A stretch of DNA of 64,000 bases from positions 9,300,001 through 9,364,000 of the forward strand of contig CM033715.1 of assembly GCA_019671005.1 (NCBI GenBank), read 5' to 3'. Positions within the stretch are counted from its first letter, which is position 1. Every line of letters begins with the position of its first letter. A model generated the notes under the pieces. It was not told the DNA's origin. It saw only the letters and a program-made list of their open reading frames with translations, and ran no database searches. Source of the DNA: Hibiscus mutabilis. Taxonomy: Eukaryota; Streptophyta; Magnoliopsida; Malvales; Malvaceae. This document shows, one piece after another, positions 37,575 through 47,677 of the stretch. The position numbers and the translations under genes are program-made.

Positions 37575-38720
37575 ATAAATGAAAAAGAAGGGCGCGAGCT
37601 TTATCCGGGTTTTCACTTTCGGGTTTAAAAAGAAGGGCGCGAGCTTTATCTGCGTTTCTGGCCCTTTGCCCTAAAGCGCCCTTTCGGGTTTTCACTTTAG
37701 ATTGCTTTTCTCAAAGCACCCTTTCAGGTTTTCACTTTGTTTTTTTTCCTTTTTTCCATTTTTACTTTCTTTTTTTCCTTTTCCTTTTCCTTTTTCTTTT
37801 TCTTCTTTTTTCTCTTTTTTTTCAAACACTGTATCAATACTTCATAAACTGTTCCAACAGAGACGCTGCCAAGCAGTCATAATCAACAAACAGGTTCCGA
37901 TCATCTTAATTATGATCACAGAGATGAAAATCATTGTTCTTCGGGTGTCAATCCTTATCATTCTAAGAATCTCAGTCAAAGTCATCTCAATGCCTCTCTG
38001 CAATAATTCTTGTGAACTCTGAACTCTTATTAGCATGGGATTCAACACAATCTTTGCCTTCTACACTCTTCTTCAATATTCTGAGTGTTAAAGTTCACCT
38101 GCACCTTTCAAAACATAGTAATACCAGGAAATTATCCGTTTTTTCAATATATCAGCCATTTAATAATGCTTTAGAACAAGAGAAAGCTCGGAAGATAATT
38201 CATGATTTTATTGAAGCGTATTAGTAAAAACACAGTAGAATTTAAGAACAAGTCATGGCAAACTGAAACTACAAAAATCAAGAAACAATGTCAGATTTTC
38301 AAGCATTCAAAGCATGAAGGATACATACACCCCATCAACCAAAATAGTCTTGAGCTTAACCCTTGTCCAACAGACTTCGAACATTGTTTGGATGATTACA
38401 TGTGTGAAATCCCTTCCGAAATACTAAGTGGTGTCCGAGAGGTTTTAACCGGTGGATGCCTATTCTCAAATCATTTGAGCCGCCCTTTACGGGTTTCCAA
38501 CCAAGATCCTCCTTCAATTTCAAGACGCTCATTATGGGTTTTCATCTTGAACCCCTCTTTTCTTTTTCCTTTTCTTTTTTCCCTTTTTTGGATATCTATA
38601 GCGCTATTTTGGGTTTTCACCATAGATATTTTCATTTTGCGAAGACCCATTTCCAGGTTTTCACTCCGCTTTTTGCTTTTCTTTTTCTTTTTTTCTATTC
38701 TTCAAACATAATATTTTTGA
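37575..38720. repeat. 3' spacer of the Tat element with short repeats
   Basis: The phrase AAAGAAGGGCGCGAGCTTTA is present twice in tandem, at about 37,584 and 37,630, within a unit of roughly 46 bp. GGTTTTCACTTT-type words recur at about 37,609, 37,687, 37,727, 38,617 and 38,657. TTTTTCCTTTTCC pyrimidine runs lie at 37,740-37,820 and 38,560-38,590. The open frames here come from these runs and have no domain. Confidence 0.6.
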
Positions 38721-39857
38721 CCGAATCAGAGTTTACTGGTTTATGTAAATCTTTATCATCCATTTCAGTCAGGATCAATGCTCCTCCGGAGAAAGCCTTT
38801 TTAACAACATAAGGCCACTCCCAATTAGGCATCCATTTTCCCCGATCATCTTGGTGTATTTGTAAGACCTTTTTTAACACAAGATCTCCTCTCGAAACTC
38901 TCTAGGCTGGACTTTCTTGTCATAGGCCCATATCATTCTTTTCTGATACATTTGACTATGGCAAATAGCCTTCAACCTTTTTTCCTCAATAAGATTCAAC
39001 TGATCAAATCGTGCTTGTATCCATTCCACGTCATCTAGCTTTGTCTCAAACAGAACTCAGAGGGATAGAACTTCAACCTCAATAGGAAGTACTACTTCTG
39101 TCCCATAGGCTAAAGAATAAGGCGTTGCCCTAGTCGAAGTTCGTGTTGACGTTCTGTAGGCAAACAAAGCAAAAGGCAACTTCTCATGTCAATCTTTGTA
39201 AGTTTATATCATCTTTGATATGATCTTTTTGATATTTTTATTTGCTGCCTCCACTGCCCTATTCATCTTAAGATGATAAGTCACAGAATTGTGGTGCATA
39301 ATTTTAAACTGCTCACACACCTCTGCTATCATCTTGTTGTTGAAATTGGTGGCATTATCAGTAATAATTCTTTATGGCAATCCATACCGATAGATTATTT
39401 CTTTCTTTAAGAACTTACAGACTATTGTAATATTGGCATAAGAAGCTACTTCTATCCATTTGGTAAAGTAATCAATAACCACATAAATGAAACGATGCCC
39501 ATTAGAAGCCTTGGGGTGAATCTGCCCAATAACATCCATGCCTCAAACGAAAAAAGACCAAGGTGAATTCATTGTATGAAGCGATACTGGCGGAGAATTA
39601 ATCATGCCAGCATATATTTGGCACTTATGACATTTCTTAGCATATTCAATGCAATCTCCTTCCATGGTTGACCAATAGTAGTCATATCTCATAATCTTCC
39701 AGGTTATAGCCAACCCATTTGCATGTGTACCACATATCTCATCGTGCACCTCTGCCAAAATATTTCTAGCCCCATTGGTATTAACACATCTTAACAATAT
39801 CTGATCTTTACTCCTTTTATATAGAATTTCTCCATCGAGCACATATCCTGAGGCCAT
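38695..39857 (-). pseudogene. Tat-lineage integrase
   Basis: Frame 39,857-39,543 holds the HHCC zinc finger (EVHDEICGTHANGLAITWKI, then CIEYAKKCHKCQIY). Below it, interrupted frames give the core (GMDVIGQIHPKASNGHRFIY, VIDYFTKWIEVASYANITIV, RIITDNATNFNNKMIAEVCE). The C-terminal frame 38,880-38,695 has the GKWMPNWEWPYVVKKAFSGG tail. Stops interrupt the core. Confidence 0.82.
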
Positions 39858-39859
39858 CC

Positions 39860-41209
39860 TTCTAATGGTTCTTTAATCATTATCATTCACCTCCTTAGGA
39901 TAAATTTGATGTTTGATGAATTGCAAAATATCAAAATACCAGGGATTTTCATATGCCTATTTTTCTATACCACAATAGTGAGCATAGGTACTATAACTCT
40001 GCATTTAGACTGTCATCATATCCTCAGGTTTATTGGCTAGGAATACTGAAGCCAGCGTAGCTAGAACATCTACCATTTGATTATCCTTCATGGGGACATA
40101 TGTGAAAGTAATTTCTTTGAACTCTTTTATCATTTTGAGGCACGAAGCTAGTAGATGACTAATGTGGAAACTCCATGTACCTTCCGACTCTCTATCTTTC
40201 TTTCAATAGCAGCTTGCAAACCCATAACACAAGCCTCATATTCTGCCATATTTTTAGTACAAAGGAACTCTAGTTTACTTGTAAAGAGATAGTGCACATT
40301 ATTTGGAGAGATCAACACTGCCCCAATTCTTCTTCCTAGGGCATTAACAGCCCCATCGAACTACAATTTCCAAGTCTTATTCTCTAGGATTTCATTTTCC
40401 TCCGTGGAGATGTTCATCACATCTTCATCCGGGAAATCAAATTTCAAAGGTTCATAATCCTCTGAAGCATGGCTTGCCAAGAAATCTGCTATAGCACTTC
40501 CTTTTATTGTTTTTTGGCTTACATACACAATGTCAAATTCTGACAATATCATTTGCCAACGAGCCAATCTTCCAGTCAATCCCGGCACTTCCATCATGAA
40601 TTTCAATGGATCAATGCGAGAAATTAACCAAGTAGTGTGATATAGCATGTATTGTCTGAGCCTGCGAGTTACCCAAACCAAGGCACAACATAACTTTTGA
40701 ATTGGTGGGTATTGCACTTAACACTCTGTAAACTTTTTGCTCAAATAATAGATGGCTCTTTCTTTCTTCCCCGTGTCATCATGTTGCCTCAACACACATC
40801 CCATCGAGTTTTCATAAACCGTTAAATAAAGAATGAGTGGTATGTCTGGATCCAGTGCCACTAATATTGGAGCATTCATCAAGTACTTCTTGATCTTGTC
40901 AAATGTTTCTTGGCATTCTTCATTCCATTCACCCAGATTACTCTTTTTGAGTAATCTGAAAATTTGATCATATTTATTGGTCAACTAAGAGTTTCCCTTA
41001 TCTGGATCTATTTCAATTCCTTTCTTGCTGACAATAAATCCTAGGAGTTTCCCTAATGTTACTCTAAAAGTGCATTTATTGGGATTGAGTTTCAACTGGT
41101 ACTTCCACAACCTCAAAAACAACTTCGTTATATTTTGGATATGCTCTTCATCGGTCTGAGATTTAGCAATCATATCATCCACGTACACCTCAATCTCTTT
41201 GTGCATCAT
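39860..41209 (-). pseudogene. Tat-lineage RT (C-terminal part) and RNase H domains
   Basis: Frame 41,209-40,985 has YVDD and FIVSKKGIEIDPDK. It then breaks, and 40,984 onward resumes at KKSNLGEWNEECQETFDKIK, so about 30-40 codons of the RT thumb/connection are missing. RNase H follows (PILVALDPDIPLILYLTVYE, then RAIYYLSKKFTEC; then IQKLCCALVWVTRRLRQYML and VPGLTGRLARWQMILSEFDI). A further block after KTWKL (minus strand, about 40,360-39,990) has the second RNase H-type text, including NMAEYEACVMG. Several stops. Confidence 0.82.
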
Positions 41210-43064
41210 TGTAACACCTCATCCCTGGGTTATCCGTAACCCGGTTCGATAGCGTTACCGGAACAAAAACAAAGTGATAGATAGGTTACTTGTCGAACAA
41301 GTAACCTCGGTGTACTTGGCTTGATGCGTAAGTCACCAAAACCAAACAATACAAGTCATACAATTTAAGCAAACCAACATACATAGCATACTAATTTAGG
41401 TACCATTTTGTTTCATTTCATACTTATAACCTAAGTTACTATTATCATACTACCATTCTATTCAATTTACATACATCATTCAAACAACAACACAAGTGTA
41501 GCATACTTCACTTTAAGTTACTATCAAACATGTTTCAACTTTCATCCTTATTACAAATTTCATGTACCTTATTCGATTTACACTAGGTGATCACTAAACA
41601 TGTCTTAACTAGCTTACTTGCATCTCAAGAAACTAGTTATTCAACCAAGTCATCACATTTCATTTGTTTCTTTTCAATCAAGTCATCACATTTCATAGCA
41701 TGCTTGGCTAATACATTGATAATGCATGCTTAAACATACCTTAACCTCAAGTCCATATAGCTGAATCATGCTAATAAACATAGGAACAAATGCATGTTCA
41801 TACAACATTGATATAACATTCAAATGAAACAAGATTCAACCATCATTGTATAATTTCATAATTTGCGTAGCTTCTTACTCTTATATATGCATATCATCAT
41901 GGTTCAAACATAGTTTAAGTCATCCAAATAGATTACATAATAGGCCCATCAAGACATTACACAAACTAGTCTTAAATACATATTCAAATACATGATCAAG
42001 GCTACCTATTACGAAATCTAGTGCCACCAAACTAGGAGTATACAAGAGTATGAAATCATACTTTCAAGCTTTATTCAGAGTGTTTCTTCAAACCCAAGAT
42101 ATCCTCTTGAAGTTTCTTTAATATGTTATGGGAAGAATGAAGAGTAGAGTGGTAAGTACAAGTTATGTACTTAGTGAGGTAACACTAAGTCTAACCAATT
42201 TTCTCAAGCATACATATCCAAGTTTACATGTAATTCAAGGAATCAAGACCATCAATACAAGTCACTTGCTATTCGAATTGCATAGGGCAACTTAGGCAAT
42301 CTTTCCATATCATACAATCAACATAACAACATCCATCATGATACTCATAGGCTATTCGAACAACATGCTTAGAGGACAAGCATCCAATCACTCAAATTAT
42401 CAAGTAGGCATTTATACATAAAGCCATCATCCATACATTTCTTTCATGACAAGTAACAAGTTTTGCAACCATTCATGTGTCATCTTTCAAAGCAAGAAAG
42501 TTCATACAAGTTTCTTACAATACAAGCAATGTTCATATGAATTATTAAGTCATCTTACAACATCCTTGGTAAGTAGCTTACTAGATAATCAAATCTTAAC
42601 AATATGCACCGAAGTGCCAATATGCACCGTCGTGCCAATATGTACCGTCATGCCAATATGCACCGAAGTGTCAATATGCACCGTAGTGCCAATATGCACC
42701 GTCGTGCCAAAATGTACCGTCGTACCAATATGCACCATTGTGCCAATATGCACCGTAGTGCCAATATGAGCTCAAGATTCTAAGGCATGCCCTCCTATCT
42801 ATCAAACTAGCTACCAAGGTTGTTGATTATCCATTTCATTTAAGCTTGTACAATTCTTTATTCAATTCAACAATATGCCATTCAAAGGCCAAGCCCTTAG
42901 GCTTATGGAGTCTTAACTCCCACTACAAAACTATCCATGCAATTCGAATAGCATGAACACAAAGTAGTATCATTGTTCAATTCATTTCAATCAACCATGT
43001 ATAACATTCACAAACACATGCATATGTATGCATTGTGCGTACCTTATTCTCCAAGCAAGCATGC
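41210..43064 (+). mobile_element. LTR-like block beginning TGTAACACC, interrupting the Tat element
   Basis: The Tat RT coding sequence stops abruptly at 41,209 and a new sequence begins TGTAACACCTCATCCCTGGG, with TTACCGGAAC soon after. TGTAACACC is a very common LTR start in plant Gypsy elements. About 1.85 kb of non-coding sequence follows, including an 18-bp minisatellite, up to the Athila-like LTR at 43,065. I could not find a matching end or a second copy of the flanking ATCAT, so it may be a truncated or solo LTR. Confidence 0.5.
42601..42770 (+). repeat. 18-bp minisatellite, nine units
   Basis: Unit AATATGCACCGTMGTGCC. Nine consecutive units run from 42,601 to 42,762, plus a partial AATATG. 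Variation is mainly at GAA/GTC/GTA/ATT in the middle and C/T at base 7. Because 18 is a multiple of three, it creates the open frame 42,446-42,769, which has no gene character. Confidence 0.92.
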
Positions 43065-44597
43065 TGATAAGTGTTCAAAAGTACTATTTTTCTTACCCTT
43101 TTTACTCATATTATTGTTAGACTTAGGCTCATATTAGTTACATAATTAGTCATTCATGCATTAATCCACGTTTCCTTCCATCGTTGAGCTTGATTTCATA
43201 ACTTGGTTGTTTTTTGTGGGAAAAGATGTTGCTTTGGTGTGTTTTGTGTGTATGTGCAGGATCACTTGCCAAAGCAAGGCTAGAGCTAGTTGCCAGGGCA
43301 ATGCATGAAGGAGATGCCGAGCTAGTTGCCAGGGCAATGCATGAAGGAGACACCGAGCCAGTTTCCAGGGCAATTGTCGACAAAGAATAAGGTGATATGG
43401 TAGTCAAAATTGATGACTAGACAAGCCTAAAATGACGTGGAGCAAAGCTAAATCCCAAATGAGTTTGATTTCCATGAAGAGGTTAAAGAAGAATTAAATT
43501 CCAAGAAGATAGGAGAAGTTCTAGAAGAAATATAATTATAATAAAGAATTATATTCGTTAAAGATAATTTAACTCAAACTTAACTTCCTCCTCAAAGAAG
43601 GACTTTGACCTAGCCTTATAAATTATAGGCCATGCAGTCAACTCCAAAGGGGGAGAGAAGAGAGAATTTTCGACAAGCATCAAGGGCAAGGAGGATTTCG
43701 ACAAAGCTCTATCCATTCTTCATCTTTTTCTTTCTTGTTCAATTAGGTTCATGCTAGGGATTTTTTATCTTGTGTTTCTTTGGAACCTAGCCATGAACTA
43801 AATCTATTTGGCTAAGGTTATTGTGTCTTGTGGTTGTGAGAAACTATTGGATTTTGTTTAGGTAATAAGAGTTTGCACTTTTCTATTCAAGGTTTATTCA
43901 TTCTTGGTTCTTATTCTTGTTTGCGAGTGAATTGAGAGATGATCTCGTAACTTCATCTATTTATCTAATATCGGGAGAGTTAGTTTCAAGAAACGAATGA
44001 ATATGATCTTTATTCAATCTATTGATGGTGAAGATTAATCTGGCTTAGGAATAAGCTAAGGATTTCAACGGCTAAGAGGAGCGCAAGATTGGTTGTTGTT
44101 CACCCTTGATTCACGCAATAATGTATTATTAAGGCATGCACAAGTAGCTAGAGTTTCGACTTAGGGATAAGAAGAAATCATTGAAGAACGCTCTGCCGAA
44201 CCTTGAAGGTTGTTGCCCATATGCCCAAGTAGTTGCCCAACTAGTCGTCCAGGAAACCATCGATTAGTTGCCAAGGCAACCCCGTTGTGCAAGTTGCCAC
44301 GGCAACTGAGTTGCCCTTGCACTCTTTTACCAAGACGATCCAATCGGCTATCACACCTCAACTCACGATAACTTAGCCTATCTCTCTCATTTGATATAAT
44401 CTATTCTTTTACTTTATTGCTTTCTAGTTTAGTTATTAGTTTAAACTCCTATAATCTTCTATTTGTGTTTTTACTTTTTATAGTGCAAGAGATTAGATTC
44501 TTGAAGTGGCACCAATCCCTGTGGAGATGATATCTTTTATACTATAACTTGCGACGTGTACACTTGCACAATTGCGGAGCACTTATTACGCGCAACA
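43065..44597 (+). repeat. Probable 5' LTR of the Athila-like element
   Basis: About 1.53 kb, TG...CA. Near its end it contains GTGGCACCAATCCCTGTGGA and GCACAATTGCGGAGCACTTA, phrases in the position seen in other Athila-group LTR ends. It also contains a 36-bp tandem repeat and several TTGCCNNGGCAA palindromes. With only one LTR found, the limits are inferred. Confidence 0.55.
43283..43377 (+). repeat. 36-bp tandem repeat inside the Athila-like LTR
   Basis: Units begin GAGCTAGTTGCCAGGGCAAT at 43,283 and 43,319, and a third diverged unit GAGCCAGTTTCCAGGGCAAT begins at 43,355. The first two differ only at the last few bases. Confidence 0.88.
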
Positions 44598-44609
44598 AGT
44601 TTTTGTGGG

Positions 44610-45440
44610 TTAAGGTAATGGATTCTTTTTGTGAGTTATGTGGTGGTAACCATGATTCTTCTGAATGTATACAGAATTCATAATCCAACTTCTATGTGGG
44701 GAATTACAACCGGAACAACAATGTGATGTCCAATACATATAATCCAGCTTGGAAGAAGCACTCAAATTTTTTATGGAGTAATCCCAACAATGCTCTAAAC
44801 TAGAACAATCAGAATGCACAAGCATCGGGATTTCAGCAGAATATGCCATGACAACAGTTACCGCAGCAACAACCGACAACATCTAGTTCTTTGGAAAATT
44901 CTCTAAATGTTTTTATGTTGAAAACTGAATCTTATATGGCTGAGAATAGTAACTTCATAAAAAGAACTGATGCTTTTATTAACAGGACCGAGATGAGATT
45001 GCAAAACCAAGAGGCAGCAATCAAATCATTGGAAAATCAAGTCAGACAATTTGCTCAAAACCTGAATACTAGACCGCAAGGAGGTTTTCCTAGCGATACT
45101 GAAGTCGCAAGAGGAACTGGCCATGAGCAATGTAAGGCGATCACCACTAGAAGTGGCCAACAACTTAAAGAGGCTCAAGCCCGCTCATCAAACAAAACTC
45201 CACAAAAAGATCAAGATGAACCTAGCGGCAAAGCCTCAGATGCTGAACCAGGAATTGCCGCGGCAACCGACAATAAGCATGCCTCGGCAACCGACGATAA
45301 GGATGCCTCGGCAACTTGCGATAAGCATGCCTCGGCAACCTCAGTTGATAATGCCTCGGTAACCCTAAACGCACACGCCTCAGCAATTTTGGGAGCAGTC
45401 GCCACTGTAGCACATGCCTCGGCAATACCCTGGTACGCGG
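44610..45440 (+). pseudogene. Athila-like gag C-terminal fragment with 24-bp coding repeats
   Basis: It starts with a knuckle-like CELCGGNHDSSEC and an Asn/Gln-rich stretch, interrupted by stops near 44,681, 44,801 and 44,849. Next comes a coiled segment (NRTEMRLQNQEAAIKSLENQ) and the group's CKAITTRSGQQL boundary motif, which usually precedes protease. The frame is open from 44,853 to 45,583. In 45,255-45,430 a 24-bp unit (GCCTCGGCAACC-centred) repeats about six times, encoding an Ala-Ser-Ala-Thr-Asp-Asp-Lys-His-like octapeptide. Confidence 0.75.
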
Positions 45441-46705
45441 ATTTAGTTAATTTCCTTGTTTATGGTATTTTACCTTATGGTCTTACTCACCAAGGGAAGA
45501 AGCGGTTCCGCCATGATGCTAAGCATTACTTTTGGGATGAGCCTCTTTTATTTAAACAATGTGCAGATCAGGTTATACGCTGATGTGTCCCTGAAGAGGA
45601 GCAGCAGAATGTACTCTGGCAATGCCATTCTTCACCCTATGGAGGGCATTTTGGAGGAACTCGTACCGCGGCTAAAGTTTTGCAATTCGGTTTGTATTGG
45701 CCAACATTGTACAAAGATGCCCAAGACTTTTACAAGTAATGTGATCGTTGCCAGAGGACGGGAAATATCTTTAGACGACATTAGATGCCACTCCAAAACA
45801 TCATCTAGGTAGAATTGTTCAATGTGTGGGGGATCAATTTTATAAGACCTTTCCCATCTTCATTCGACAACCTCTACATTCTACTTGCCATTGACTACGT
45901 GTCTAAATGGGTTGAGGCAACTGCAGTTCCCAACAACGATTCCAAGACCGTGCAATGATTCTTGCAGAAAAACATATTTACACGGTTTGGGATGCCAAAA
46001 GCAATTATCAGTGACGAAGGCAAGCATTTTGACAACAGACTTATTGCCAAGATGTTGCAACGCTTTGGCGTATCACACAAGATTGCCACGACATATCACC
46101 CACAAACCAACGGGCAAGCAGAAATTTCCAACCGGGAATTGAAAGGTATACTCGAGAAAATTGTAAATCCCTCTAGGAATGATTGGTCATTAAGACTAGA
46201 TGACGCACTTTGGGCATATCACACTGCATTCAAAACACCCTTAGGTATGTCACCCTTCCGACTTGTCTATGGCAAAACATGCCATCTACCGATGGAAATC
46301 GAACACAAGGCATATTGGGCAATCAAGACCGTTAATATGGATTGGGAAAGTGCCGGACAAAAGCGTTTTTTGGACCTCAATGAGATAGAAGAATCCCGTG
46401 CACTCGCCTATAATAATGCACGAATCTACAAGGAGAAAACAAAGCAATGGCATGACAAGAAACTATTGCCGCGGCAATTCACACCAGGGCAACTAGTTTT
46501 CTTATTCAATTATCGGCTAAAACTTTTCCCGAGAAAGCTGAAATCAAGATGGTCGGACCATTCGAAGTTGTCAAACCATTCTCCCATGGTGAAGTGATAA
46601 TCAAGTCCATCATTGACAAACATGAATTCAAAGTTAATGGACAAAGATTAAAGCACTACAATGGTGCCCATGTGGAACGTAACAAAGAAGTGGTCAACTT
46701 AGGAG
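45430..46705 (+). pseudogene. Athila-like integrase
   Basis: In the same frame as the gag end, WYADLVNFLVYGILPYGLTH begins the pre-integrase region. The zinc finger follows after a stop/frame change (SSPYGGHFGGTRTAAKVLQF, CDRCQRTGN), then the core (FGMPKAIISDEGKHFDNRLI, TTYHPQTNGQAEISNRELKG) and the C-terminal tail (KLLPRQFTPGQLVFLFN). Stops occur near 45,583, 45,738, 45,807 and 45,956, and a frameshift lies near 46,540. Retrovirus-like integrases insert element cDNA; this copy cannot make one. Confidence 0.8.
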
Positions 46706-47632
46706 ATGCATGAGCATGCTCTCCTTTCTATATATATATATATATATATTTTTTTTTCCAATTATTTTTTTATTATTTTTTTTCAAACTAATTATTTTTT
46801 TATTATTTCCGATTATTATTATATTTTTAGGATAGATTTATTTTCTTTTTTTTATCTTTTTAAGTTTAAGAATCCCTTTACACATCTTTATTTATTTTCT
46901 TTTATTAGTTTATCTTTAATTTTAATCCTTATCTGATTTGTCTTTGAATTGTAGGAAAAAAGTTCAAGATAAAGAGGAATTTTGATCCAAGAAGGAAAAC
47001 ATCTTCAACAAGGAAATTAATGGGCTGAATCTAAGGCTTATATAAAGCCTCCAACTTACCCTAATTAAACCCCCTTACCGTCACCCTTCCCCTAAACCAA
47101 AACCCGCTTTTTCTTCTTTTCAAAATTAATCCCACCCACCATATTTACTACCTATCTTTTCTAGTCCCACATATATATCTTTATATCTTAAAGTTCAATA
47201 ATATGCATGATTGTGTATAAATTTGAGTAAATTAGGGTGGGTCTTAAATGAAAAAGTATGAGGGGTTGAGCTGATGAGCAATAATGTCCTATTAGCCTTC
47301 AACTCATACCACAAATTTCAGCCTTTTGTTTTCTTCCATTTACTCGATCCCTTTCTTTTTCACTTCTTAATCTTGTGTTTAAGTCCGTGTCTTTCGTTGT
47401 TGTCATACTTCAAATCTTGAAGCTTCTCTTTGCATAAAGATTATTGGAGCCTCGAGTCGGATATATTCTAATAAGAGATTAACGCAAGATTTTATGTTAA
47501 TGGTGCGAACTTATAAAAAGTAGTTTTTTTGACATATTCTATTTATAGGGTCATATTTAGGGGTGGGCCCACCCCTGCCCAAAAATTTTTATTTGCTTAA
47601 ATTTTAGATTTTTTTAAAAAATAAGTATTTGT
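46706..47632. other. Probable 3' non-coding part of the Athila-like element, then spacer
   Basis: An AT run (46,727-46,750) and very T-rich sequence are followed by a more complex stretch to about 47,500 without open frames. Athila-group elements carry long non-coding sequence between integrase and 3' LTR, which fits. No copy of the TGATAAGTG LTR start is present, so the 3' end is lost. Confidence 0.45.
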
Positions 47633-47643
47633 TATTATTATTA

Positions 47644-47677
<34 letters not shown>
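47633..47677. repeat. TTA trinucleotide microsatellite
   Basis: Nearly continuous (TTA)n of about 15 units with one or two G interruptions. Confidence 0.9.

Larger units (their letters stand above)
36441..41209 (-). mobile_element. Decayed Ty3/Gypsy element, Tat lineage
   Basis: The minus strand encodes, from 41,209 downwards, the C-terminal reverse transcriptase (IEVYVDDMIAKS), RNase H, a second RNase H-like block, integrase zinc finger and core, and the integrase tail. A long non-coding 3' spacer of about 2 kb follows. The second RNase H between RNase H and integrase, and the long 3' spacer, are hallmarks of the Tat lineage. Gag, protease and the first part of RT are missing because the copy stops at an LTR-like block that begins at 41,210. 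Frames are broken by several stops and an internal deletion between RT and RNase H. The GGTTCGGGAGTCGATTACAC and ATTAGCACCCCACGAACGCC words near 36,690-36,745 are likely element end sequence. Confidence 0.8.
43065..46705 (+). mobile_element. Athila-like Ty3/Gypsy deletion derivative (LTR, gag end, integrase)
   Basis: The plus-strand order is: LTR starting TGATAAGTGTTCAAAAGTAC at 43,065 and ending near CGCAACA at 44,597; then AGTTTTTG, where the usual tRNA-Asp-type PBS should begin but is missing; the C-terminal part of gag; then integrase directly. Gag N-terminus, protease, RT and RNase H are absent. Coding pieces have several stops and at least one frameshift near 46,540. Non-coding 3' sequence continues to perhaps 47,500; no 3' LTR was found. 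It is a non-autonomous, damaged copy. Confidence 0.75.

Noticed and set aside
42446..42769. Plus open frame with a Cys-Thr-Val-Val-Pro-Ile repeat
   Set aside because: It is produced by the 18-bp minisatellite (a multiple of three) and begins outside it with no gene signals.
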